From: an uncultured Eubacteriales bacterium | GTDB lineage: Bacteria > Bacillota > Clostridia > Oscillospirales > CAG-382 | Direction: 5' to 3' | Assembly (NCBI GenBank): GCA_900551295.1 | Contig: URVJ01000035.1 | Location: 1 to 7,218, forward strand | Length of the DNA stretch: 7,218 nucleotides | Part shown: piece by piece, positions 1-5,768 of the stretch | Layout: each line of letters starts with the position of its first letter | Numbering within the stretch: the stretch's first letter is position 1 | The notes under the pieces: generated by a model | What the model saw: the letters and a program-made list of their open reading frames with translations, nothing else | Database searches by the model: none | What the model was told of the DNA's origin: nothing | Position numbers and translations under genes: made by a program

Positions 1-4
1 TGCA

Positions 5-26
5 GCTTTCTTTTTAAAAAGAAAGC
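5..26. repeat. 22-bp perfect palindrome downstream of the metal ATPase
   Basis: Two 11-base arms (GCTTTCTTTTT and AAAAAGAAAGC) meet without a spacer. As RNA this could fold into a roughly 9-bp hairpin with a UUAA loop. It lies 35 bases beyond the ATPase stop codon, on the side where that minus-strand operon should end, so it may be part of a transcription terminator or an mRNA 3' end. No U-tract follows it before the window edge, so it is not a canonical intrinsic terminator. A protein-binding site or a shared dyad with a gene outside the window is equally possible. Confidence 0.35.
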
Positions 27-61
27 GCGTATTCCTGCGTTCTCCTCGTACCCCTCGTTCC

Positions 62-1945
62 TTATCTGTTTTTATATTTAAGTGCTCTCATAGCGTTAAG
101 AACAGCGATTACCATAACGCCGACATCGGCGAAGATAGCGATCCACATATTAGCGATACCGAGTGCGCCGAGGACGAGGCATACAGCCTTAACCGCGAGA
201 GCGAACACGACGTTCTGATAGACTATCGAAAGAGTATTAACGGAAATTTTCATTGCAAGAGCGATCTTTGCGGGATCATCGTCCATAAGAACGACATCAG
301 CCGCCTCTATTGCGGCGTCCGAACCAAGCGCGCCCATTGCAAGTCCTATATCGGCTCTTGAAAGCACCGGCGCGTCGTTTATACCGTCTCCGACAAATCC
401 GAGCATTTCGCCGTCTTTCTTATCTTTAAGCAACTTTTCAACCTGTTCAACCTTATCGGCAGGAAGAAGTTCGCTCTTTACCTCATCGATCCCGACGTCC
501 TTTGCCACTTTTTCCGCAGCAGTTCTGCTGTCCCCCGTCAGCATCACGGTCTTTTTAACTCCGAGACGTTTAAGCTCTTTGATTGCGGCAGCCGACGTAG
601 GCTTTACAACATCGGATATCACGATGCAACCGGCATATTTCCCGTCGCACGCGACATATACAAGCGTTCCCGCGTCGTCCTTGTTTTCCTCAAATGCAAT
701 ATTTTCCGCCCTCATGAGCTTTGCATTTCCGGCAAGCACCGTCTTTGAATCAACGGCTGCCTTTACGCCGTGTCCGGCTATTTCGGAAATATCCGCAACC
801 TTTGAAAGATCAAGCTTTTGTCCGTATGCCTTTTTCAGACTTACACTTATCGGGTGGCTTGACGCACTTTCGGCATATGCGCTGTAATAAATTATCTGTT
901 CTTTGTCAAAACCGTTTGCCGGGATTACCTTTGTTACCTCAAACACGCCCTTTGTAAGAGTGCCCGTCTTGTCAAACACAAAATACTTTGCCTTTGAAAG
1001 CGCTTCGAGATAATTTGAACCTTTTACAAGTATACCGTTGCTTGACGCACAGCCTATACCTGCGAAAAAGCTGAGCGGTATTGAAATTACAAGTGCGCAC
1101 GGGCAGCTTATTACAAGGAACGTAAGCGCTCTTGTTATCCATTCTCCCCACTGTGCGGACATACCGAACGCCATTCTTCCGAGAGGCATTGCAACCGCAA
1201 GCGCAAGCGCCGCATAGCACACCGCAGGAGTATAGTAACGTGCAAAGCGCGTTATGAAATTCTCCATTTTTGCTTTGGAAAGTCCCGAATTTTCAACAAG
1301 ATCAAGTATCTTTGAAACGGTTGACTCGCCGAAAGGCTTTGAGGTCTTTACGGTTATTACGCCCGTCATGTTCACGCTGCCGCTGAAAACCTCGTCGCCG
1401 TTCTTTACGGTTCTCGGCAAGCTTTCGCCCGTAAGCGCACTTGTGTCGAGAGAGCTTTGTCCGTCGCAAACAACACCGTCTATCGGTATCTTTTCTCCGG
1501 GCTTTACTATTATCTCGCTGCCTACGGCAACCTCGTCGGGATCTACCTGCTTAAGCTCGCCGTTTTCCATTATGTTGGCATAGTCAGGTCGTATATCCAT
1601 AAGCGCGGATATGCTCTTTCTGCTCTTGCCTACCGCAACGCTCTGGAAAAGCTCTCCTATCTGATAGAAAAGCATTACCGCGACGCCTTCTCTGTAATCT
1701 CCGAGACCCATCGCGCCGACGGTTGCGACCGCCATAAGAAAGTTTTCGTCAAAGACCTGCTTGTTAAGTATTCCGGTAAACGCCTTTTTCAGTATGTCAT
1801 AACCTATTACGAAATAAGGCACAAGGTACAGCACCGCATAAAGATATTTATTAAAATCGGTAAGTGCGTCGAATATGCTTACGGCAACTATCAGAACCGT
1901 CGAAACAATTATTCTGTACAGCACCTTTTTCTGTTTCCTGCTCAT
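62..1945 (-). CDS. cadA: P1B-2-type Zn/Cd/Pb-translocating ATPase lacking its N-terminal HMA domain
   Basis: This is an integral membrane pump predicted to export Zn(II), Cd(II) or Pb(II) using ATP. All core P-type ATPase motifs are visible in its 627 residues: TGES at 172-175, the transmembrane metal-site CPC at 281-283, the phosphorylation loop DKTGTL at 325-330 (Asp325), the P1B-specific HP at 364-365, and GDGIND at 519-524. A Lys at 586 and an Asp at 607 in the last two membrane helices match the pattern that separates Zn/Cd/Pb pumps from copper pumps. The protein runs straight into membrane segments and has no CxxC metal-binding domain in front; CadA/ZntA proteins with that domain are about 70 residues longer. 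That domain is encoded by the gene just upstream. The start is supported by GGAGG (1953-1957) 7 bases before the ATG. It is last in an operon behind an SmtB-type repressor. The exact metal is inferred. Confidence 0.93.
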   Translation of the reverse strand: MSRKQKKVLYRIIVSTVLIVAVSIFDALTDFNKYLYAVLYLVPYFVIGYDILKKAFTGILNKQVFDENFLMAVATVGAMGLGDYREGVAVMLFYQIGELFQSVAVGKSRKSISALMDIRPDYANIMENGELKQVDPDEVAVGSEIIVKPGEKIPIDGVVCDGQSSLDTSALTGESLPRTVKNGDEVFSGSVNMTGVITVKTSKPFGESTVSKILDLVENSGLSKAKMENFITRFARYYTPAVCYAALALAVAMPLGRMAFGMSAQWGEWITRALTFLVISCPCALVISIPLSFFAGIGCASSNGILVKGSNYLEALSKAKYFVFDKTGTLTKGVFEVTKVIPANGFDKEQIIYYSAYAESASSHPISVSLKKAYGQKLDLSKVADISEIAGHGVKAAVDSKTVLAGNAKLMRAENIAFEENKDDAGTLVYVACDGKYAGCIVISDVVKPTSAAAIKELKRLGVKKTVMLTGDSRTAAEKVAKDVGIDEVKSELLPADKVEQVEKLLKDKKDGEMLGFVGDGINDAPVLSRADIGLAMGALGSDAAIEAADVVLMDDDPAKIALAMKISVNTLSIVYQNVVFALAVKAVCLVLGALGIANMWIAIFADVGVMVIAVLNAMRALKYKNR

Positions 1946-1952
1946 ATACGTT

Positions 1953-1957
1953 CCTCC
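1953..1957 (-). promoter_or_regulatory. Ribosome binding site of the ATPase gene
   Basis: GGAGG sits 7 bases before the ATPase ATG. It matters because the HMA gene upstream is in the same reading frame, 39 bases away. This strong site, together with tandem TGA-TAA stops at the end of the HMA gene, argues that the ATPase is translated separately and is not a fusion broken by a single mutation. Confidence 0.8.
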
Positions 1958-1984
1958 AGAAAGCCGGCAACAAAGCCTGTTTTA

Positions 1985-2203
1985 TCATATATATATTTCA
2001 CAGTCGTCCTCGACCGCTTTGCAGTTTTTGACGACGTTTTTCATAACGGCATTTACGTCTGCACCGTCCTCAAACTCAACCTGAAGCTTGAGTGTCATGA
2101 AATTGAGAGACGCGTTCTTTACTCCGTCGGTATCATTTGCAGCCTGTTCCATCTTTGCCGCGCAGTTTGCGCAGTCAACTTCTACATTGTAAGTCTTTTT
2201 CAT
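1985..2203 (-). CDS. Stand-alone HMA domain metal-binding protein
   Basis: A 72-residue soluble protein made of one heavy-metal-associated (HMA) ferredoxin-like domain. The metal-binding loop is D10-C11-A-N-C14; an Asp directly before the CxxC is typical of the N-terminal domains of Zn/Cd/Pb ATPases, more than of copper chaperones. Two further cysteines, C61 and C68, lie near the C-terminus and could add ligands. The gene is between the SmtB-type repressor (59-base gap) and the ATPase (39-base gap), and the ATPase lacks this domain. The inferred job is to deliver metal to the pump or regulate it in trans. Translation starts at an ATG 8 bases behind AGGAG (2212-2216) and ends with tandem in-frame stops, TGA then TAA. 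A copper chaperone (CopZ-like) is the alternative, but the partner ATPase makes this less likely. Confidence 0.88.
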   Translation of the reverse strand: MKKTYNVEVDCANCAAKMEQAANDTDGVKNASLNFMTLKLQVEFEDGADVNAVMKNVVKNCKAVEDDCEIYI

Positions 2204-2262
2204 GATTTTTTCTCCTTTATTATTTGTCTGCTATTCGTTATTTGATACTTGTTATCCGATTT

Positions 2263-2625
2263 TCATTCCTCGACGTGTTCCATGCCGAGCTTTAATATAT
2301 TACGCACGTGATCGTCGTCAAGCATATAGAAAATGATCTTTCCCTCCCGCTTGAACTTTACAAGCTTTGCGTCTTTAAGCACCTTTAACTGGTGGCTTAC
2401 CGACGACTGGCTGAGATTAAGCAGCTGCGCTATATCGCCTACGCACAGGCTGCTTTCAAACAGCGCGTACAAAATCTTGATTCTCGTCGAATCGCCGAAC
2501 ACGCGGAACAGATCCGCAAGGTCATACAGATATTCGTCGTCCGGCTGCGATTCAAGCACTCTCTTTACGACGTCCTCATGCGCCGCAAGAAACTCGCTGC
2601 CCTCTTTTTCCTTTTGGTTTGCCAT
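2263..2625 (-). CDS. ArsR/SmtB-family metal-sensing transcriptional repressor
   Basis: A 120-residue winged-helix repressor predicted to bind the operon promoter as a dimer and to release it when Zn, Cd or a similar metal binds. The helix-turn-helix covers about residues 65-89 (LSQSSVSHQLKVLKDAKLV). The alpha-5 helix carries D104, H106, H117 and E120, the D-x-H-x10-H-x2-E spacing of the SmtB/CzrA zinc site. The alpha-3 region reads SLCVGDI: C61 is present, but the second cysteine of the CadC-type ELCVC site is Gly, so a thiolate-rich Cd/Pb alpha-3N site is unlikely. GGAGG (2633-2637) lies 7 bases before the ATG. It is the first gene of the metal-efflux operon and probably represses its own promoter, where two ACATATGAA boxes flank the -10 element. 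Zn sensing is inferred from the ligands; the family assignment is secure. Confidence 0.93.
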   Translation of the reverse strand: MANQKEKEGSEFLAAHEDVVKRVLESQPDDEYLYDLADLFRVFGDSTRIKILYALFESSLCVGDIAQLLNLSQSSVSHQLKVLKDAKLVKFKREGKIIFYMLDDDHVRNILKLGMEHVEE

Positions 2626-2678
2626 TATTTCGCCTCCGTAATATATATTAAGCTGTTGTTTTTACATCAACTCATCTG

Positions 2679-2703
2679 TTCATATGTAATTATATTCATA
2701 TGT
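2679..2703 (-). promoter_or_regulatory. Probable SmtB/CzrA-type operator overlapping the promoter
   Basis: Two identical 9-base boxes, ACATATGAA on the minus strand, lie at 2695-2703 (inside the promoter spacer, abutting the -10) and 2679-2687 (just past the -10, over the likely start site). Their centres are 16 bp apart and each contains the palindrome CATATG. A further imperfect dyad, ATGAAC-N6-GTTGAT, covers 2666-2683. ATATGAAC-like half-sites are typical of ArsR/SmtB operators. Repressor bound here would block RNA polymerase. The exact bound half-sites are inferred. Confidence 0.65.
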
Positions 2704-2717
2704 TCGTGTTTTGTCAA
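2689..2717 (-). promoter_or_regulatory. Consensus sigma-A promoter of the metal-efflux operon
   Basis: On the minus strand a perfect TTGACA (2712-2717) is followed by exactly 17 bases and a perfect TATAAT (2689-2694). Transcription should start near 2682 and leave a leader of about 57 bases before the repressor gene. A promoter this strong needs a repressor to be silent, which fits the SmtB-type protein encoded first in the operon. Confidence 0.88.
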
Positions 2718-2761
2718 GAGGTTTTGCAAAAAAATATTAGAAAATTCAGAAAAAAATACGC

Positions 2762-2797
2762 AAAAAAAATCCGGCGCGCAGATGTGTACGCACCGGA
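2762..2797 (-). terminator. Strong intrinsic terminator of the PfkB sugar kinase gene
   Basis: On the minus strand the arms TCCGGTGCG and CGCGCCGGA (2770-2797) form a 9-bp stem with one G-U pair and a 10-base loop, followed at once by eight Ts (2762-2769). It begins 42 bases past the kinase stop codon. It also insulates the downstream metal operon, whose -35 box starts 44 bases further on, from read-through. Confidence 0.9.
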
Positions 2798-2839
2798 AAA
2801 GCTTTTATATTCTTTTATATTTTAAATATATAAGTAAAT

Positions 2840-3859
2840 TTATCTCTGAACTCTGCCGGAACCGCCGTTCTTGACAAGAGCCTCGACCTCGGACGCACTT
2901 ACAAGGTTGTAGTCGCCCTCAACGGTATGTTTAAGCGCGGAAGCCGCAACTGCATACTCGATTATATCCTGAGAGGACTTGCCGGATAGCATAGCGTAGA
3001 TAAGTCCGCCGCCGAACGAATCTCCTCCGCCGACTCTGTCAACGATACGGAGCGCATACTTTGTCGAGAAGCAATAATCCTTGCCGTCGTAAAGCATTGC
3101 AGCCCAGTTGTTGTCGTTTGCGGAAATGCTCTCTCTGAGAGTAATTGCAACATACTTAAATCCGAATCTGTCGGCAAGCTGCTTTGCAACGCTCTTATAG
3201 CCTTCGGTATTGAGCTTGCCCTTATTTACGTCGGTACCCTCAGCCTTGATTCCGAACACGTCGTCCGCGTCCTCCTCGTTAGCTATGCATACGTCAACGT
3301 AAGGCATGAGTTTTGCCATTGTTTCTCTTGCTTCGTCCTTTGTCCAGAGTTTCTTTCTGTAATTCAGGTCGCATGAAACTGTAATTCCCTTTTCCTTTGC
3401 AGCCTTGAGCGCGTCAAGAGTGATTTCGGCAACATTAGCGCCGAGTGCGGGAGTAATTCCGGTGAAATGGAACCAGTCTGCGCCGTCAAGTATTTTATCC
3501 CAGTCAAAGTCGGATCTGTCCGCGGTCGCAATGGAAGAACCTGCTCTGTCGTATATTACCTTCGAGCCTCTTACCGACGCTCCCTTTTCAAGGTAGTATA
3601 TGCCGACACGGTTTCCGCCGCGTACTATCTTTGACGTATCAACGCCGTATTTGCGAAGGCTGTTCACAGCCATCTGACCTATTTCATGCGCGGGAAGCTT
3701 TGTTACGAATGCCGCGTCAACGCCGTAATTTGCGAGCGATACGGATACGTTTGCCTCTCCGCCGCCGAAGGTTGCGCAAAATTTTTCCGACTGAACAAAT
3801 CTGTCATAAAGATTCGGGGTAAGTCTGAGCATAAGCTCGCCGAAGCATACTGCTTTCAT
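2840..3859 (-). CDS. kdgK: PfkB-family sugar kinase, probable 2-keto-3-deoxygluconate kinase
   Basis: A 339-residue cytosolic ribokinase-fold enzyme predicted to phosphorylate 2-keto-3-deoxygluconate with ATP, feeding the Entner-Doudoroff-type aldolase step of uronate and pectin breakdown. Visible motifs are the sugar-binding FGGGEANVSVSLANYG at 31-46 and the C-terminal PfkB signature DRVGGGDSFGGG at 274-285, with Asp280 as the expected catalytic base. SKVIYDRAGSSI (99-110), WFHFTGITPAL (129-139) and DLNYRKKLW (164-172) resemble KDG kinases more than fructokinases or ribokinases. The ATG is preceded by AAAGGAAA (3867-3874). The gene appears monocistronic, with its own terminator; no KDPG aldolase or uronate gene is in view, so context does not confirm the substrate. 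A related sugar-acid or hexose kinase is the alternative. Family assignment is very secure, substrate moderately so. Confidence 0.85.
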   Translation of the reverse strand: MKAVCFGELMLRLTPNLYDRFVQSEKFCATFGGGEANVSVSLANYGVDAAFVTKLPAHEIGQMAVNSLRKYGVDTSKIVRGGNRVGIYYLEKGASVRGSKVIYDRAGSSIATADRSDFDWDKILDGADWFHFTGITPALGANVAEITLDALKAAKEKGITVSCDLNYRKKLWTKDEARETMAKLMPYVDVCIANEEDADDVFGIKAEGTDVNKGKLNTEGYKSVAKQLADRFGFKYVAITLRESISANDNNWAAMLYDGKDYCFSTKYALRIVDRVGGGDSFGGGLIYAMLSGKSSQDIIEYAVAASALKHTVEGDYNLVSASEVEALVKNGGSGRVQR

Positions 3860-3930
3860 TTTCTGGTTTCCTTTCCGTCCGTTAAAACACGGACATTAAG
3901 CTTTATGAAATGTGTTCCGGAAAAAATTCG

Positions 3931-3959
3931 TTGCATATTTTCGATTTATATGATAAAAT
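3931..3959 (+). promoter_or_regulatory. Probable extended -10 promoter of rlmH
   Basis: TTGCAT (3931-3936) and TAAAAT (3954-3959) are 17 bases apart, and TG at 3951-3952 makes an extended -10 element (TGATAAAAT). The weak -35 match is offset by the TG motif. Transcription would begin near 3966 and give a leader of about 95 bases carrying the inverted repeat at 3979-4013. Confidence 0.45.
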
Positions 3960-3978
3960 ATACACAAAGACGAAAATT

Positions 3979-4013
3979 GCCCGGCTATCATATTGATGAT
4001 ACCACCGACGGGC
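3979..4013. other. Nested inverted repeat in the kdgK-rlmH intergenic region
   Basis: An outer GCCCG/CGGGC pair (3979-3983 and 4009-4013) encloses a perfect inner hairpin TATCAT-ATTG-ATGATA (3986-4001). Two G-U pairs could extend the outer stem in the plus-strand RNA. Neither side has a clean U-tract; the minus strand continues AATTTTCGTC, only a weak terminator tail. It could be a structured rlmH leader, an operator for one of the divergent genes, or a weak terminator. Confidence 0.4.
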
Positions 4014-4042
4014 GGCTTTGTCAAGTGCTATCGGAAAATATT

Positions 4043-4048
4043 AAAGGA
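4043..4048 (+). promoter_or_regulatory. Ribosome binding site that sets the rlmH start
   Basis: AAAGGA lies 13 bases before the ATG at 4062. The more upstream in-frame ATGs at 3993 and 3996 fall inside the inverted repeat, have no Shine-Dalgarno sequence, and would add 22-23 residues not found at the RlmH N-terminus. Confidence 0.6.
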
Positions 4049-4061
4049 CAAAAAATCAAAA

Positions 4062-4544
4062 ATGCTCAATATTATACTGATATGTCTCGACCGTGCCAAA
4101 GATTCATACTTCAGAGCCGCCATGGACGAGTACATCAAACGCATATCCAAGTACGCAAAATTCACCGAAAAAGTCATAAAACCCGAAAATCTGCCCGACA
4201 ATCCCTCAAAAGCCCTGATTGACGCCGCGCTTTCAAAGGAGGCCGACGCAGTACTCGGCGCGATCCCCAAAAATGCTTACAAAATAGCAATGTGCGTCGA
4301 GGGAAAACTCATGTCCTCGCCCGAACTTGCCTCTCTTATATCGAAGCGTGCTGTAGACGGCTTTTCCGACATTGTTTTCATCATAGGCAGCTCTCACGGA
4401 CTGTCTGACAAAGTAAAAAACGCCTGTGATCTGAAACTCTCCGTCTCCCCAATGACCTTTGCGCACGGCCTTTTCGCCGTCATGCTCTGCGAACAGATTT
4501 ACAGGGCGTTTACCATAAACGCGGGTGAAAAATATCACAAGTAG
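4062..4544 (+). CDS. rlmH: 23S rRNA (pseudouridine-1915-N3)-methyltransferase RlmH
   Basis: A 160-residue SPOUT-class enzyme that transfers a methyl group from S-adenosylmethionine to pseudouridine 1915 in helix 69 of 23S rRNA, acting as a dimer on assembled ribosomes. The N-terminus MLNIILICLD matches the family. The trefoil-knot SAM region is FIIGSSHGL (106-114), and the C-terminus has the signature MTFAHGL...EQIYRAF...GEKYHK, ending in the conserved Tyr-His. Length from this start equals the usual 155-160 residues. Departures from the norm are Ser110 in place of the second Gly of the usual GG motif, and HGLFAV (135-140), where the family normally has HQLxRV, so a conserved Arg is Ala139. 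The gene diverges from kdgK and is followed by a 154-base gap. The family call is secure; full activity is slightly less so because of these substitutions. Confidence 0.93.
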   Translation: MLNIILICLDRAKDSYFRAAMDEYIKRISKYAKFTEKVIKPENLPDNPSKALIDAALSKEADAVLGAIPKNAYKIAMCVEGKLMSSPELASLISKRAVDGFSDIVFIIGSSHGLSDKVKNACDLKLSVSPMTFAHGLFAVMLCEQIYRAFTINAGEKYHK

Positions 4545-4650
4545 ATTTTACCATCAAAACAAAAAATTACACAAATACCCCATATTCGTCCGGCAGCACC
4601 GCGCAAGTGCGCAAAATTTACAAAATATATGTTTTTTGGCTTGCAAAGTG

Positions 4651-4659
4651 TGATACAAT
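4651..4659 (+). promoter_or_regulatory. Possible extended -10 promoter of the ASRT-pduL gene cluster
   Basis: TGATACAAT is an extended -10 element (TG-A-TACAAT, five of six matches) 40 bases before the ASRT-family start codon. No good -35 box lies 16-18 bases upstream; TTGCAA at 4641 is too close, although it stands 15 bases from a second possible -10, TATAGT (4662-4667). The surrounding 154-base gap holds no gene and no convincing terminator for rlmH. Confidence 0.4.
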
Positions 4660-4698
4660 AATATAGTTAAAAAATTAATTTTTGGGGAGAGAAAGCCA

Positions 4699-5070
4699 AT
4701 GGCAAATTACGGCAAAAAGACCTGGCTTATACCCGACTGTTTCTTACATTCCGTTTCCCTCAACGATCAGAACAGCCATGAGGCGATATGCGTGCTCAAC
4801 ACCACGGACACAGACGCCGACATAAAGCTTACGCTGTTCTATGAGAACAAGGACAAAATCGACAATTTTGTTTCGGAATGCAAAGCCGGAAGAACCCATC
4901 ACATACGTCTTGACAGAATACGTTCAAAGACAGGAAAGCTCATCGAAAGAGACGTTCCGTATGCAATTCTTGTCGAGAGCAGCACGGAAATCGTCGTTCA
5001 GTACAGCAGACTCGACACAAGCGCCGTTGAGCTTGCGCTGATGACGACAATGGCTTATCCGGTCGATTAA
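4699..5070 (+). CDS. ASRT family protein (sensory rhodopsin transducer-like)
   Basis: A 123-residue soluble beta-rich protein that matches the Anabaena sensory rhodopsin transducer family (Pfam PF07100) over its whole length. Landmarks shared with the Anabaena protein are W9 with IPDCF, SHEAICVLN at 26-34, a beta-strand followed by the tyrosine of LFYENKD (46-52), GRTHHIRLD at 64-72, VVQYSRLDTS at 99-108, and a C-terminal MTTMAYP. In cyanobacteria the tetramer couples a photoreceptor to signalling. No rhodopsin, membrane protein or retinal gene is in this window, and family members in non-phototrophs have been proposed to bind small molecules, probably carbohydrate-related. GGGGAGAG (4684-4691) precedes the ATG. 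It is followed after 66 bases by pduL, so a role linked to acyl-phosphate or sugar metabolism is possible but inferred. Family assignment is strong; function is unknown. Confidence 0.88.
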   Translation: MANYGKKTWLIPDCFLHSVSLNDQNSHEAICVLNTTDTDADIKLTLFYENKDKIDNFVSECKAGRTHHIRLDRIRSKTGKLIERDVPYAILVESSTEIVVQYSRLDTSAVELALMTTMAYPVD

Positions 5071-5136
5071 CCGACGCCGAAAATCTCAGTTTTACATAGC
5101 GCAAAAAAGTATTATATATAAGGAGCTGTAAAAATC

Positions 5137-5709
5137 ATGTCACAGATCTTGGTAGAAACCTCCGCAAGACACATTCATCTTACAGAGGAACACATCGAAG
5201 CGCTTTTCGGAAAGGGCCACAAGCTCACCGTAAAGAAAATGCTTTCCCAGCCCGGTCAGTTTGCCTGCGAGGAAAGAGTAACGGTTGTGGGAGCAAAGAA
5301 ATCTCTTGCAGGCGTAAGCGTACTCGGTCCCGCAAGAAAGGCAACCCAGGTTGAACTTTCACTTACAGACGCAAGAAGCATCGGCGTTGACGCGCCTATC
5401 CGCGAATCCGGAGACGTTGCCGGCAGCGGCGCCTGCAAAATCGTAGGTCCCGAAGGCGAAATCGAAATCAAAGAGGGTGTTATCGCCGCAAAGCGCCACA
5501 TTCACCTCGACACTAAGACCGCAGCAGAAATGGGACTTTCCGATAAGCAGAACGTAAGCGTCAAAATAGATTCCGACGGACGTTCCCTCACATTCGGCGA
5601 CGTTGTTGTAAGAGTAAGCGACAGCTATGCTCCCGCAATGCACATCGACACCGACGAATCCAACGCAGCCTGCTGCAAACCCGGCACTATGGGCGAAATA
5701 ATCAAGTAA
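5137..5709 (+). CDS. pduL: PduL-type phosphate acyltransferase
   Basis: A 190-residue metal-dependent enzyme predicted to interconvert acyl-CoA plus phosphate and acyl-phosphate plus CoA (propanoyl or acetyl), serving ATP formation or acetate activation with an acyl kinase. It has the two-copy PTAC architecture (PF06130): HIHL at 12-15 and again at 121-124, with conserved basic residues before each, plus MHIDTDESNAA at 168-178. In characterised PduL the histidines bind two Zn ions. There is no N-terminal encapsulation peptide ahead of the first HIHL, and no microcompartment shell gene is in view, so this looks like a cytosolic housekeeping form rather than a Pdu/Eut microcompartment enzyme. 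The start follows AAGGAG (5120-5125) by 11 bases. It lies 66 bases after the ASRT gene and 59 before the NifU-like gene. Substrate chain length cannot be read from sequence. Confidence 0.92.
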   Translation: MSQILVETSARHIHLTEEHIEALFGKGHKLTVKKMLSQPGQFACEERVTVVGAKKSLAGVSVLGPARKATQVELSLTDARSIGVDAPIRESGDVAGSGACKIVGPEGEIEIKEGVIAAKRHIHLDTKTAAEMGLSDKQNVSVKIDSDGRSLTFGDVVVRVSDSYAPAMHIDTDESNAACCKPGTMGEIIK

Positions 5710-5768
5710 GCCTATTCAAAGCAAAAAGCTTTTAGGATACAGAAGTACAAAGAAAGGACGAAATAATA

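Noticed and set aside
1457..2245. A 262-codon plus-strand open frame across the ATPase start and HMA gene
   Set aside because: It is antisense to two genes with clear family motifs and shows no recognisable domain or coding character.
3993..4061. An N-terminal extension of RlmH starting at ATG 3993
   Set aside because: No ribosome binding site precedes it, it runs through the inverted repeat, and the family N-terminus begins at the ATG at 4062.
3686..4222. A 178-codon plus-strand open frame spanning the kdgK start and rlmH start
   Set aside because: It overlaps kdgK on the opposite strand and rlmH in another frame, and its protein resembles no family I know.
4601..4612. GCGCAAGTGCGC hairpin after rlmH as an intrinsic terminator
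   Set aside because: The stem is at most five base pairs and is followed by AAAATTT rather than a T-run.
4699..5070. The ASRT gene as evidence for light sensing in this organism
   Set aside because: No rhodopsin or retinal gene is present, and the family occurs in many non-phototrophs, so photosensing is not supported.
5091..5118. A possible promoter TTTACA-N16-TATATA before pduL
   Set aside because: Transcription would start inside the pduL ribosome binding site (5120-5125), leaving no usable leader. Read-through from the ASRT gene is more likely.
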